Translations under genes and position numbers: made by a program
From: Streptomyces panaciradicis
GTDB lineage: Bacteria; Actinomycetota; Actinomycetes; Streptomycetales; Streptomycetaceae
Direction of reading: 5' to 3'
NCBI RefSeq assembly: GCF_023516615.1
Contig: NZ_JAMGBF010000044.1
Coordinates: 31,338 to 95,337, forward strand
Length of the DNA: 64,000 bases
In this document: piece after piece, positions 8,551-16,851 of the stretch
How the letters are laid out: every line of letters begins with the position of its first letter
Position numbering within the stretch: position 1 is the stretch's first letter
The notes under the pieces: generated by a model
What the model saw: the letters and a program-made list of their open reading frames with translations, nothing else
Databases searched by the model: none
What the model was told of the DNA's origin: nothing

Positions 8551-9776
8551 GCGGTCGCCGAGCCCGTCCCGTGACGGTGGGCGCGGAACACCCACGCGCG
8601 CAGCAGCGCGAAGCGGACGAGGGTGGCCGCAAGGTTCGCGGCGACGAGCACCGCGATCTCCACGGACCGTACCGCCGCGGGGACCAGGTGATGCAGCGCG
8701 GCCAGGGAGCCACTGGTCAGGGCCAGGCCGAGGACGAACACCAGCAGGCCCTTGGCGTGGTGGCGCAGGGCGCCGCCGGGGCCTCGCAGCCCGAAGGTGA
8801 GCCGCCGGTTCGCCGCCGTGTTGGCGAGAGCGCACAGCAGCAGTGCGCCGGCGTTGGCGGCCTGCGCTCCCGTCGCGGGGCGCAGTGCCGCGTACAGGAG
8901 TACGTACCCGACGGTGCTGACGGCTCCGACCGCGCAGAACCGCAGCAGTTGGCCGGCCAGGCCGCTCGACGGTCCGCCGTCGTCGCGGCGCAGTGCGGCC
9001 GTCGGCAACGCCCCGCGGGCCAGTGCCCGGCCGATCCGGGCGATGCCCCGCAGGTCGGCCAGGGCCGTGGACAGGATGTCGACTCTGCTGTCGGGGTCGT
9101 CGACCCAGTCGACGGGTACCTCGTGGATGCGCAGCCCGGCCCGCTCCGCGATCACCAGGAGTTCCGTGTCGAAGAACCACCCGGTGTCCTGCACCAGGGG
9201 CAGCAGCCGTTCGGCGACGTCGCGCCGCACGGCCTTGAAGCCGCACTGCGCGTCGGAGAAGCCCACCGCGAGCGTGGAGCGCAACAGGGCGTTGTAGCAA
9301 CGGGAGATGACCTCCCGGCGGGGACCGCGGACCACCCGGGCGCCGCGGGCCAGGCGCGTGCCGATGGCGATGTCGGAGTGCCCGGAGATGAGCGGGGCGA
9401 CCAGCGGCAGCAGCGCGGCCAGATCGGTCGAGAGGTCTACGTCGACGTAGGCGAGCACCGGCGCCCGCGAGGTCGACCACGCGGCCTGCAGGGCGTGGCC
9501 CCGGCCCTTCTGCGGCAGGCGGAGCCAGTGCGTCTCGGGAAGCGTGGCCGCGAGGCGGGCCGCGATCTGTGGGGTTTCGTCGGTGCTGGCGTTGTCCGCG
9601 ACGGTGATGCGGAAGGGGTAGGGGAACGTCTCGCGCAGGTGCGCGTGCAGCCGCCTTACGCTGCGCTCCAGGTCTGCCTGCTCGTTGTACACGGGCACGA
9701 CCACGTCCAGGACGGGGTCGCGGTGGTGCGCCGACACCGGTGTGGGCAGCGGCAGTTGCTTCGTCAGTTCTGTCAC
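8547..9776 (-). CDS. Bifunctional GT2 glycosyltransferase / GtrA-like membrane protein
   Basis: 409 residues. The N-terminal GT-A domain (about 20-250) has VVVPVYNEQADLERS, NASTDETPQIA and the DxD motif AYVDVDLSTDLAAL, followed by QCGFKAVRRD and TGWFFDTELL; it resembles dolichyl-phosphate glucose or mannose synthases. The C-terminal GtrA module (about 275-400) has four hydrophobic helices (LLRFCAVGAVSTVGYVLLY onward). Together they suggest loading of a sugar on polyprenyl phosphate and flipping across the membrane, a fusion common in actinobacteria. First gene of a two-gene operon with the downstream GT-C-type transferase, overlapping by 4 bases. Confidence 0.9.
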   Translation of the reverse strand: MTELTKQLPLPTPVSAHHRDPVLDVVVPVYNEQADLERSVRRLHAHLRETFPYPFRITVADNASTDETPQIAARLAATLPETHWLRLPQKGRGHALQAAWSTSRAPVLAYVDVDLSTDLAALLPLVAPLISGHSDIAIGTRLARGARVVRGPRREVISRCYNALLRSTLAVGFSDAQCGFKAVRRDVAERLLPLVQDTGWFFDTELLVIAERAGLRIHEVPVDWVDDPDSRVDILSTALADLRGIARIGRALARGALPTAALRRDDGGPSSGLAGQLLRFCAVGAVSTVGYVLLYAALRPATGAQAANAGALLLCALANTAANRRLTFGLRGPGGALRHHAKGLLVFVLGLALTSGSLAALHHLVPAAVRSVEIAVLVAANLAATLVRFALLRAWVFRAHRHGTGSATA

Positions 9777-9893
9777 GGTCCGTCCAGATTCAGGTGTCGG
9801 TGCAGGGCATGCCGAGGGCAGACACGGCGGTTTCGCGATGCGGTGTGCGGTGCGGTCAGGAGAGGGGACTCGGAAGGACGGGCTCCGCTCCTG

Positions 9894-10409
9894 TCACCCC
9901 GGACTGGCGGAGCCCGCCGCCGAGGCCGGTGCCGTCGACGGCGCTGTCGGGGAGGGGGGTGTCGACGTGCGCTCGGGCGGCGGCGTCGTCGTCGGCGAGG
10001 TCGGCGGCGGGGTGGAGACGGATGTGGAGGAACTCGGGTTCGGGGGCGGTGCCGTGGTCGACGAGGGCGGTTGACCGGTGGCGTCGGCGGTGCTCGACGG
10101 GGTGGTCGTGCTGGGGGGTGCTGCGGTCGTGGGTGTCGGGGGCGGTTCCGGTGCCGGGGACACCTGGCTCGTCGTGGGCTCCGGGTGCGGTGCCTGCGGC
10201 CTGTTCTCCGCCGGGGCGTGGGGCAGCATGAAGAAGCCGAGCCCGAGTCCCGCCACGGCGAGGACGGAACCGGCCGCCGTCCGCACCGTGCGGACCCGCT
10301 TGCGGGTCTGGACCCCGGCGCGCAGACGCGCCTGGTGCTCGGCCCCGAAGGGGGTGAATTCCTGGGTGTCGCGCATCATCCGCGCCAACTCCCGTTCGAA
10401 GTGGTCCAT
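9894..10409 (-). CDS. Membrane protein with Pro/Thr/Ser-rich tail, putative anti-sigma partner
   Basis: 171 residues. A short cytosolic N terminus (MDHFERELARMMRDTQEFTP) is followed by one transmembrane helix (AAGSVLAVAGLGLGFFML, about 45-62) and about 100 residues of Pro/Thr/Ser-rich sequence that would lie outside the membrane. The ATG at 10409 has AAGGAG 5 bases upstream; a GTG overlapping the sigma-factor stop is the less likely start. In streptomycetes this gene position after a SigE-family sigma gene is common, and the N terminus could bind the sigma factor, but no zinc-binding anti-sigma motif (HxxxCxxC) is present, so the anti-sigma role is an inference from context. Confidence 0.75.
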   Translation of the reverse strand: MDHFERELARMMRDTQEFTPFGAEHQARLRAGVQTRKRVRTVRTAAGSVLAVAGLGLGFFMLPHAPAENRPQAPHPEPTTSQVSPAPEPPPTPTTAAPPSTTTPSSTADATGQPPSSTTAPPPNPSSSTSVSTPPPTSPTTTPPPERTSTPPSPTAPSTAPASAAGSASPG

Positions 10410-10417
10410 CGGCTCCT

Positions 10418-10930
10418 TCACCCCACCGGCTCGATGACGTCGAACAGGATGCGACGCAGTTGGGCCACGCCACGCGAGGCATGGGACCGGGCGGTGCCCA
10501 CCGGGCAGCCCAGTACTTCGGCGACCTGCTTCTCGGAGAGGTCCTGGTAGTAGCGCAGTACCACCGCGGCCCGCTGCCGCGGCGGCAGTTGGGCCAGGGC
10601 CCACTCCAGCCGTGAGCGTTCCGCGACGGCCGCGGACACGTCGCCCGCCGCGGGCAGGTCCGGCAACTGCTCGACCGGGCGCTCGCCCCACCAGCGTCGC
10701 CGTGCCGAGCGCGCCGCCGCGCGTGCCAGCACCTTGCGCACGTATGCCTCCGGGGCCTCCTCGGCGATCCTCGGCCAGACGAACCAGAGCTTGACCAGGG
10801 CTTCCTGCAGCAGGTCCTCGGCCCGGTGCCGATCGCCTCCCACGAGCAGACGGGAGAGGTGGAACAACGCCGACCAGCGACTTGCCACGAACCCGTCGAA
10901 CCCTTCGGCTCGACCCTGTTCCACACGCAC
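10418..10930 (-). CDS. ECF RNA polymerase sigma factor, SigE family
   Basis: 170 residues. Region 2 (about 10-75) contains DRHRAEDLLQEALVKLWFVWPRI, the core-RNAP and -10 recognition segment. Region 4 (about 110-165) contains LPPRQRAAVVLRYYQDLSEKQVAEVLGCPVGTARSHASRG, the helix-turn-helix for the -35. The size and motifs fit the SigE family rather than housekeeping sigma. It starts at GTG 10930 behind GGGGACG and is followed, after an overlap region, by the membrane protein with a Pro-rich tail, its likely control partner. It is divergent from the FMO operon, whose promoter region may hold its target; no typical ECF promoter could be assigned by eye. Confidence 0.92.
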   Translation of the reverse strand: MRVEQGRAEGFDGFVASRWSALFHLSRLLVGGDRHRAEDLLQEALVKLWFVWPRIAEEAPEAYVRKVLARAAARSARRRWWGERPVEQLPDLPAAGDVSAAVAERSRLEWALAQLPPRQRAAVVLRYYQDLSEKQVAEVLGCPVGTARSHASRGVAQLRRILFDVIEPVG

Positions 10931-11175
10931 CGTCCCCGTTTTCGACCAGGCCCCTACATTCCTGAAAAGACATTGGACCCCACGCCACGATGCACCTGAC
11001 GCCTGTGATCCCGGTCACGTCCCGATGGGGGTGCGGGGACCCGGAACAGGCCGGACAGCAGCGGCCTGTCGCTGGCCGCTGCGGTCCCCTCTGTGGCCGC
11101 AGGGGTCAGTTCGTGGCGTTCGCGCGGTGCATAGGTTCCCCGCAACCCCCCAAACGTCGAAGAAGGATCGAAACA

Positions 11176-12522
11176 GTGAGTGAGAACGAGCACGACACCT
11201 GTGTGATCGGTGCCGGACCCGCGGGACTGGCGGTCGCCAGGGCGCTGGCCGAGCGGGATCTGCCGTACACGCACATCGAGCGCCACACGGGGCCGGGCGG
11301 CCTGTGGGACATCGACAACCCGGGCAGTCCGATGTACGAGTCGGCGCACTTCATCTCCAGCAAGTCGCTGTCCGGGTTCGGGGGTTATCCGATGCCGGAC
11401 CACTTCGCCGACTACCCGCCGCACCGGCAGATCCTGTCCTACCTGACCTCGTTCGCCGAGGCCTACGGGCTCGTGGACCGGATCGAGTTCGGCACCGAGG
11501 TCCGCAGCGTGGAGAAGAACCCGGACGGCACCTGGACGGTCACCCGGGCCGACGGCCGGGCCGGTGTCCACCGGCAGGTCGTCGTGTGCACGGGATCGCA
11601 GTGGCACCCCAACGTCCCCGATCTGCCGGGCGACTTCACCGGAGAGATCCGGCACACGGTCACCTACCGCAGCAGCGCGGAACTGCGGGGCAAGCGGGTG
11701 CTGGTGGTGGGCGCGGGCAATTCCGGGCTGGACATCGCCTGCGACGCGGCGCGGTCCGCCGACCACGCGGCGATCAGCATGCGCCGCGGCTACTGGTTCA
11801 TCCCCAAGCACCTGTTCGGGCGACCTGTGGACACCATCGCCGCGGGCGGCCCGCACCTCCCGATGTGGCTGCAGCAGAAGCTGTTCGGCGGCCTGCTGCG
11901 CCTCGTCAACGGCGACCCCCGCAGGCTCGGTCTGCAAAAGCCGGACCACAAGCTGTTCGAGACCCACCCGGCCATCAACTCGCTGCTGATGCACCACCTC
12001 CAGCACGGCGACATCACCGCCCGGCCCGGCATCGCCCGCACCGAGGGCCGGACGGTCCACTTCACCGACGGCACCAGCGACGACTTCGACCTGATCCTGC
12101 TGGCCACGGGATACCTCCACAAAGTCCCCGTCGCGCAGCGGTACTTCGGCGACGAACAGCACCCCGACCTCTACCTGTGCTCCTTCTCCCGCCGGCACGA
12201 GGGCCTGTTCGGCGTCGGCTTCGTGGAGACCAACTCCGGCGCCTACCAGCTCTTCGACAGCCAGGCCCAGTTGATCGCCTCCTTCATCCGCGACAGCGGG
12301 GCCGGGCTGGCGACCGCCGAGCGGTTCGCCGGCCTGATCCGCGACGACCGGCCGGACCTGTCCGGCGGACTGAAGTTCGTCGACTCGCCGCGCCACACCG
12401 GTTACGTGCACAGCGACGCGTTCGTGAAGTACCTCGGCAAGGTCGCCGGGAAGATGGGCTGGCGGACCGCGGGTCTGCCGCCTCGGGCGGCGTCCGTGCG
12501 GCAGGAAGCGGTGGCGTCATGA
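11176..12522 (+). CDS. Flavin-containing monooxygenase
   Basis: 448 residues from GTG 11176, with AGAAGGA 7 bases upstream. It uses FAD and NADPH to insert oxygen into a soft nucleophile or ketone. The FAD Rossmann motif IGAGPAGLAVA is at the N terminus, the NADP motif VVGAGNSGLDIA lies near residues 178-189, and the FMO-type LLATGY is near residue 310. The long C-terminal region includes HPAINSLLMHHLQHGD. It is the first gene of a tight operon: its TGA overlaps the ATG of the next SDR, which overlaps the aldehyde dehydrogenase. This order resembles the mycobacterial mymA locus (FMO MymA and SDR SadH), where the operon modifies cell-envelope lipids under acid stress; the function here is inferred from that similarity. 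Confidence 0.9.
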   Translation: MSENEHDTCVIGAGPAGLAVARALAERDLPYTHIERHTGPGGLWDIDNPGSPMYESAHFISSKSLSGFGGYPMPDHFADYPPHRQILSYLTSFAEAYGLVDRIEFGTEVRSVEKNPDGTWTVTRADGRAGVHRQVVVCTGSQWHPNVPDLPGDFTGEIRHTVTYRSSAELRGKRVLVVGAGNSGLDIACDAARSADHAAISMRRGYWFIPKHLFGRPVDTIAAGGPHLPMWLQQKLFGGLLRLVNGDPRRLGLQKPDHKLFETHPAINSLLMHHLQHGDITARPGIARTEGRTVHFTDGTSDDFDLILLATGYLHKVPVAQRYFGDEQHPDLYLCSFSRRHEGLFGVGFVETNSGAYQLFDSQAQLIASFIRDSGAGLATAERFAGLIRDDRPDLSGGLKFVDSPRHTGYVHSDAFVKYLGKVAGKMGWRTAGLPPRAASVRQEAVAS

Positions 12523-13394
12523 CGTACGACTTCCGTGACAAGGTCATCCTGGTGACCGGCGGCGCCGGGGGCATCGGCAGTGCCCTGTGCCACCGCTTCG
12601 CGGCAGGCGGTGCGCGGCTCCTCGTGGTCGACATCGACGCGGCCAAGGCCGAGCGGACCGCCGCCGAGCTGCCCGGCGCCGGGCACGCCGGGCTGGGCTG
12701 CGACCTGCTGGACGGCGCCGCCGTACAACGGATGCTCGACGGCGTCGCCGTCACCCACGGCCGTGTCGACGTCCTCGTCAACAACGTGGGCATGACCAGC
12801 GCGGAGCGCTTCGACGTGCGCAGCGTCGACAGCATCGAGCGGGAGATCGACGTCAACCTGGTCGCCCCGCTGGTCACGACCCGGATCGCCGTCCCGCTGC
12901 TGCGGGCCTCCGGCGACCCGCGCGTGGTCACCACGGTGTCGCTGGGCGGGATCTTCCCGCTGGGCGAGACCCCGATCTACACCGCCTCGAAGTTCGGGCT
13001 GCGCGGCGCGATGCTCGCCATCGGCCTGGACCTCAGGGACAAGGGCATCCAGGCCGGTTCGGTGCTGCCGTCGGCGACCGACACGCGGATGCTGCGGCAG
13101 GAGGCCGTGGACGGCGGGAACTCGATGCAGTTCCAGGACGCGCCGCAGCAGCCGTCCGACGTCGTCCGCGCGGTCGTTCGCCTGCTGGACAAGCCCCGCC
13201 TGGAGGCGTACGTCCGCTCCGGCGAGTCCCGGCTGGTGCGGTGCGCGATGCTCGCGCCGAACCTGCTCCCGAGGCTCTTCCCGCTGTTCCGCAAACGGGG
13301 CGAGCGCGGCATGGCCCGCTATCTGGAGGACCTGCGCCGCAGAGGACTGGCCCGCCAGGTCGGCGGCCGGTGGGAACTGGTGGAGGAAGCATGA
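12519..13394 (+). CDS. Short-chain dehydrogenase/reductase (SadH-like)
   Basis: 291 residues. The cofactor motif TGGAGGIGSAL opens the protein, NNVG is near residue 87, and the catalytic YTASK (Tyr and Lys) is near 150; the serine precedes it in TVSLGG. The C-terminal extension beyond residue 230 (RLVRCAMLAPNLLPRLFPLF) is hydrophobic and typical of SDRs that handle long lipophilic alcohols or ketones. The ATG overlaps the FMO stop, and its own stop overlaps the aldehyde dehydrogenase start, so the three proteins are made together. Probable oxidation or reduction of an intermediate between alcohol and ketone; substrate unknown. Confidence 0.9.
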   Translation: MTYDFRDKVILVTGGAGGIGSALCHRFAAGGARLLVVDIDAAKAERTAAELPGAGHAGLGCDLLDGAAVQRMLDGVAVTHGRVDVLVNNVGMTSAERFDVRSVDSIEREIDVNLVAPLVTTRIAVPLLRASGDPRVVTTVSLGGIFPLGETPIYTASKFGLRGAMLAIGLDLRDKGIQAGSVLPSATDTRMLRQEAVDGGNSMQFQDAPQQPSDVVRAVVRLLDKPRLEAYVRSGESRLVRCAMLAPNLLPRLFPLFRKRGERGMARYLEDLRRRGLARQVGGRWELVEEA

Positions 13395-14821
13395 GCCGGA
13401 CGGCCACCACCCGGGTCGAGGAGACGCTCGACGTCGTCAACCCGGCGACCGGGGAACTGATCACCACCGTGCCGGCGACGAGCGAGCAGGACGTCGCGCG
13501 GGCGGCCGAGCGGGCGTACGAGGCCGTCGCCGACGGCGTCTGGGCCGGCCGGCCCCCACGGGAGCGGGCGGCCGTCCTGCTGCGCCTGGCCGACCTCATG
13601 GAGCGCGACGCCGGGACGTTGGCCCGGCTGGACTGCGAGGACGCGGGCAAGCCGATCACCGAGTGCCGTACGGGAGACGTCCCCGCGGCGATCGAGTCGA
13701 TCCGCTGGTTCGCGGAGGCGGCCGACAAGGTCTTCGGCCGCGTCGCCCCCACCGGCCACGACGGCCTGGGCCTGGTGAGCCGGGAACCGATCGGGGTGGC
13801 CGCCGCGATCCTGCCCTGGAACTACCCGCTCGCCATGGCCGCCTGGAAAGTCGGCCCCGCACTCGCCGCCGGCAACTCGCTGCTGCTCAAGCCCGCCGAG
13901 GCCACCCCGCGCTCCACCCTGCACCTGGCCGCCCTGGCGGCCGAGGCGGGGCTGCCGGACGGCGTGCTCACGGTCCTCACCGGGCACGGCACCGTCACCG
14001 GTACGGCGCTCGCCCGCGACCCGCTGGTGCGCGCCCTGTCGTTCACCGGCTCCACCGCCACCGGGCGCCGCGTCCTGGCCGACGCCGCCGCGTCCAACTT
14101 CAAGCGGGTCAGCCTGGAGATGGGCGGCAAGAGCCCCCAGATCCTCATGCCGGACGCCCTCGAGTACGGCGACGTACTGATCGACCACATGACCGAGGCC
14201 GCCTTCCTGACCACGGGACAGAACTGCACCGCCGGCTCCCGCGTCCTGGTCCACCACAGCATCGCCGAGGAGGTACTGGAGAGGTTCACCGCCGCCGCGA
14301 GGCAGCTCACCGTCGGTGATCCCGCCGACCCGCGCACCCGGGTGGGGCCGCTCATCGACCGTGCGGCGTTCGACCGGGTCGCGGGCGCCGTGGACGCGGC
14401 CCGCTCCGCCGGTGCCCACATCCACACCGGCGGCCTGCCCCACGGCCTGCCGGCGTACGGTGCCTACTACCCGCCCACCGTGATCAGCCGGGCCCCGGCG
14501 GACAGCGACGTGCTCACCAAAGAGCTGTTCGGCCCCGTCGTCACCGTCCAGACGTTCACCTCGGAGGACGAGGCGGTGCGGCTGGCGAACGCCACCGAGT
14601 ACGGGCTCGCCGCCTCGGTGTGGACCCGCGACCTCGACACCGCGTTCCGGCTCGCGCGAGGCGTCGAGGCCGGGGTGGTCTCCGTCAACTCCTACAGCGA
14701 AGGCGACATCACGACGCCGTTCGGAGGGTGGAAGCAGTCGGGATTCGGGGGTGCGGAGAAGTCCACGGACGCCTTCGCCCAGTGGACCAGGCAGAAGACC
14801 GTCTGGATCCGTACGCGCTGA
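13391..14821 (+). CDS. Aldehyde dehydrogenase
   Basis: 476 residues. NAD(P)-dependent oxidation of an aldehyde to the acid. Catalytic residues are visible: C279 in GQNCTAG and E243 in LEMGGKS, with the NAD-binding LPWNYPLAM and SFTGSTATG motifs. It ends with FGGWKQSGFGG, the normal ALDH C-terminal signature. Third gene of the FMO-SDR-ALDH operon, overlapping the SDR by the ATGA arrangement. Together the set could oxidise a hydroxylated or ketone substrate to a carboxylic acid. Two copies of GCTGACGCCTGGC (14817-14829 and 14843-14855) follow the stop. Confidence 0.92.
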   Translation: MSRTATTRVEETLDVVNPATGELITTVPATSEQDVARAAERAYEAVADGVWAGRPPRERAAVLLRLADLMERDAGTLARLDCEDAGKPITECRTGDVPAAIESIRWFAEAADKVFGRVAPTGHDGLGLVSREPIGVAAAILPWNYPLAMAAWKVGPALAAGNSLLLKPAEATPRSTLHLAALAAEAGLPDGVLTVLTGHGTVTGTALARDPLVRALSFTGSTATGRRVLADAAASNFKRVSLEMGGKSPQILMPDALEYGDVLIDHMTEAAFLTTGQNCTAGSRVLVHHSIAEEVLERFTAAARQLTVGDPADPRTRVGPLIDRAAFDRVAGAVDAARSAGAHIHTGGLPHGLPAYGAYYPPTVISRAPADSDVLTKELFGPVVTVQTFTSEDEAVRLANATEYGLAASVWTRDLDTAFRLARGVEAGVVSVNSYSEGDITTPFGGWKQSGFGGAEKSTDAFAQWTRQKTVWIRTR

Positions 14822-14876
14822 CGCCTGGCACGGCGGTTGCGTGCTGACGCCTGGCCGGGGGACAAGGGCGTCCGCC

Positions 14877-15935
14877 TCATGGTTCCCCGGCGCCCCCGCG
14901 CAGCCGGGCCGGGGTCACCCCGTGCCAGCGGTGCACCGCCCTGCGCAGGGCGCGCACGTCGGAGAAGCCCGCCTGCCGGGCGATGTCCCGCAGGGTCGGC
15001 TCGGTCCGGCGCAGCAACTGCTCGACCCGCTCGCGGCGCACTCCGTCGACGACCGCCTCGTACGTCGTGCCGCATTCGGCCAGGCGCCGGCGCAGCGTGC
15101 GCTCGCTCAATGCGTGCCGCCGGGCCTGCTCGACGAAGGACGGCACCTCGGGCAGGCTCTGCGCGATCGAGATCTCCAGCACCTCCAGCAGATCCTGCCG
15201 ATCGCGCGTCGACGCCGCCTGCTCCTCAAGGATCTCCACGACGGAGGCGTACGTGACCGGGTCGCGGCCCGGCATCGGCCGCGCCGCCCATGCCGTGGGG
15301 AACACCAGTCGGTTCGTCACCGCGCCGAAGCGGACCGGGCAGCGGAACAACTCCGTGAACGGCCCAGTGTCGCGAGGGGCGGGAAAGGCGAACTCGACGA
15401 CCGACGGCGCGAACTCCTGCCCGGAACTGAGCCGTGTGAGGGCGACGACGCTTGCGAACGCCTCCTCCGCCAGGAAGACCGCGACCGTCGGGTCGAGGGC
15501 GGGATCGGGCAGTTCGGTCCGCAGCACATATCCGGCGTCCTCCGGCCCGGCCGACCAGACCACCATCGCCCCGGACAGGTTCTGGAAGCGCACACCGGTC
15601 TCCACGGCCTCCCGCAGGGTGCCGGCGGCCATCAGGGCGAAGCCGAGGAGCCCCCAGGAGGTCAGGTGCTGAGCGGCGCCCACCCGCAGGCCCAGGTGAG
15701 GGTCACCGGTGAGCTCCAGCGCACGCCGGATGACGGCACTGCCCTGGCGGTAGGAGACCCGCAGCGCCGCCGAACGCATCATCGCCTCGTCCAGCCCGAC
15801 CCGGCTCAGTTCGGGCCGGAGATCGACCCCGCACCTTTCGGTGACCGGGCTGAGGCAGCGCAGGATGTTCGGCGCGATGGTCGCCGAGGTACTGCGGCTG
15901 GTTCCCGGCTGCGTCGGGACGGGGCTGTGGGGCAT
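14877..15935 (-). CDS. AraC-family regulator with arabinose-binding-like N domain (VirS-like)
   Basis: 352 residues from the ATG at 15935, which has AAGGAA upstream; a longer start at 15971 lacks one. The N-terminal part (about 40-210) is the ligand-binding domain of the OruR/VirS branch of AraC regulators (RVGLDEAMMRSAALRVSYRQG). The C-terminal HTH pair (about 250-350) has SERTLRRRLAECGTTYEAVVDGVRRERVEQLL and DIARQAGFSDVRALRRAVHRWHGVTPARLR. In mycobacteria VirS controls the divergent mymA operon; here the FMO-SDR-ALDH operon is convergent instead, so the same control is likely but the promoter geometry differs. Divergent on the other side from a VOC protein. Confidence 0.88.
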   Translation of the reverse strand: MPHSPVPTQPGTSRSTSATIAPNILRCLSPVTERCGVDLRPELSRVGLDEAMMRSAALRVSYRQGSAVIRRALELTGDPHLGLRVGAAQHLTSWGLLGFALMAAGTLREAVETGVRFQNLSGAMVVWSAGPEDAGYVLRTELPDPALDPTVAVFLAEEAFASVVALTRLSSGQEFAPSVVEFAFPAPRDTGPFTELFRCPVRFGAVTNRLVFPTAWAARPMPGRDPVTYASVVEILEEQAASTRDRQDLLEVLEISIAQSLPEVPSFVEQARRHALSERTLRRRLAECGTTYEAVVDGVRRERVEQLLRRTEPTLRDIARQAGFSDVRALRRAVHRWHGVTPARLRGGAGEP

Positions 15936-16139
15936 GGCGTTCCTTGAGACCGGGTGCTGCTCGCTGCGCACACCCTAGAAGGACCATCGTGACAAGAGCG
16001 TCTTCCGCGAGTACGTGGCTCGGCGCAGACCCTCTTTTTGCGGTTCGGTGGTCCGCGGATGTCGAGAACGTGCCGTCGGCTCCGTCCCAGGGACGTCAGC
16101 GGCCGGCACCGGCCGTACGAGGAAGAAGGAGCACGCAGC

Positions 16140-16580
16140 ATGGCGATTCAGCGGATGGACAACGTCGGCATCGTCGTCGAGGACTTGGACGCCGCCGTCG
16201 CGTTCTTCGTGGAACTCGGCATGGAGCTGGAGGGAAGGGCGCAGGTCGAGGGCCCCTTCGCCGACCAGTGCACCGGACTCGAAGGCGTCCGCTGCGACAT
16301 CGCGATGCTCCGGACCCCGGACGGACACAGCCGGCTCGAGCTGGCGAGGTACCGCAGCCCGGCGGCGCTCGGCGTCGAGCCGCGCGACCGGCCGCACAAC
16401 GTTCTGGGCACGCACCGCGTCATGTTCGCCGTCGACGGCATCGAGGACACCGTTGCCCGCCTGCGCCCTCACGGCGCCGAACTCCTGGGCCGGATCGCCC
16501 GGTTCGAGGACAGCTACCTGCTCTGCTACGTCCAAGGCCCGGAAGGGATCATCGTCGGGCTGGCCGAGCAACTGCGCTGA
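16140..16580 (+). CDS. VOC-superfamily (glyoxalase/dioxygenase fold) protein
   Basis: 146 residues, starting at the ATG after GAAGGAG. The beta-alpha-beta-beta-beta repeats are visible: QRMDNVGIVVEDLDAAVAFFVELGMEL at the N terminus and GTHRVMFAVDGIEDTVARLRPHGAELLG in the second half. Metal-ligand positions are not clear, but E in RLELARY and E in QGPEGIIVGLAEQL are the usual places. Such proteins act as lyases, isomerases or antibiotic-binding proteins. It is divergent from the AraC regulator, 204 bases apart, and convergent with the tautomerase gene. Substrate unknown. Confidence 0.85.
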   Translation: MAIQRMDNVGIVVEDLDAAVAFFVELGMELEGRAQVEGPFADQCTGLEGVRCDIAMLRTPDGHSRLELARYRSPAALGVEPRDRPHNVLGTHRVMFAVDGIEDTVARLRPHGAELLGRIARFEDSYLLCYVQGPEGIIVGLAEQLR

Positions 16581-16607
16581 GAAGGACGAGCGAGACCCCG
16601 CGGGGGG

Positions 16608-16817
16608 TCACTCCTCCCCGTTGAGCAGGGCGGCTGTCAGCACGGTGCCGCCCAAGCCCCAGCCGCCGTCGACGACCTCGTCGATCAGTACGAGGGTGTT
16701 GGGGCGGGCCCGCTCGCCGTAGATCTCGGCGTACAGGTCGGTGGTGCGCTCGACGATCTTCTTCTTGTCCTCGGCGCTGATGGTGCCCGCGGGAACCTTG
16801 AAATGGGCGAAAGGCAT
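16608..16817 (-). CDS. 4-oxalocrotonate tautomerase family protein
   Basis: 69 residues from the ATG at 16817, which follows AAGGAG; a longer frame upstream is not supported. After Met removal the protein begins with the catalytic Pro1 (PFAHFKVPAGT), the defining residue of this fold. Family members isomerise enol and keto forms of dicarboxylates or act on chlorinated compounds. It is the last gene of an operon with two SDR genes (35-base gap to the stop of the nearer one), so it may act in the same unknown catabolic route. The stop codon lies next to a weak hairpin with the convergent VOC gene. Confidence 0.88.
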   Translation of the reverse strand: MPFAHFKVPAGTISAEDKKKIVERTTDLYAEIYGERARPNTLVLIDEVVDGGWGLGGTVLTAALLNGEE

Positions 16818-16851
16818 GAGTGTGTCTCCTTGAACGGGTTGTCGAGCGTGA

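Noticed and set aside
10954..12411. Long open frame antisense to the FMO gene
   Set aside because: High-GC codon shadow of the FMO gene: low-complexity, repetitive Val/Gly/Ala/Arg/Asp composition and no domain. The same holds for the other long antisense frames over 24000-28500, 35100-37800, 56281-58764 and 58724-61861.
16594..16609. Small GC hairpin between VOC and tautomerase genes
   Set aside because: Only a 6-bp stem that overlaps the tautomerase stop; too weak to call as a terminator.
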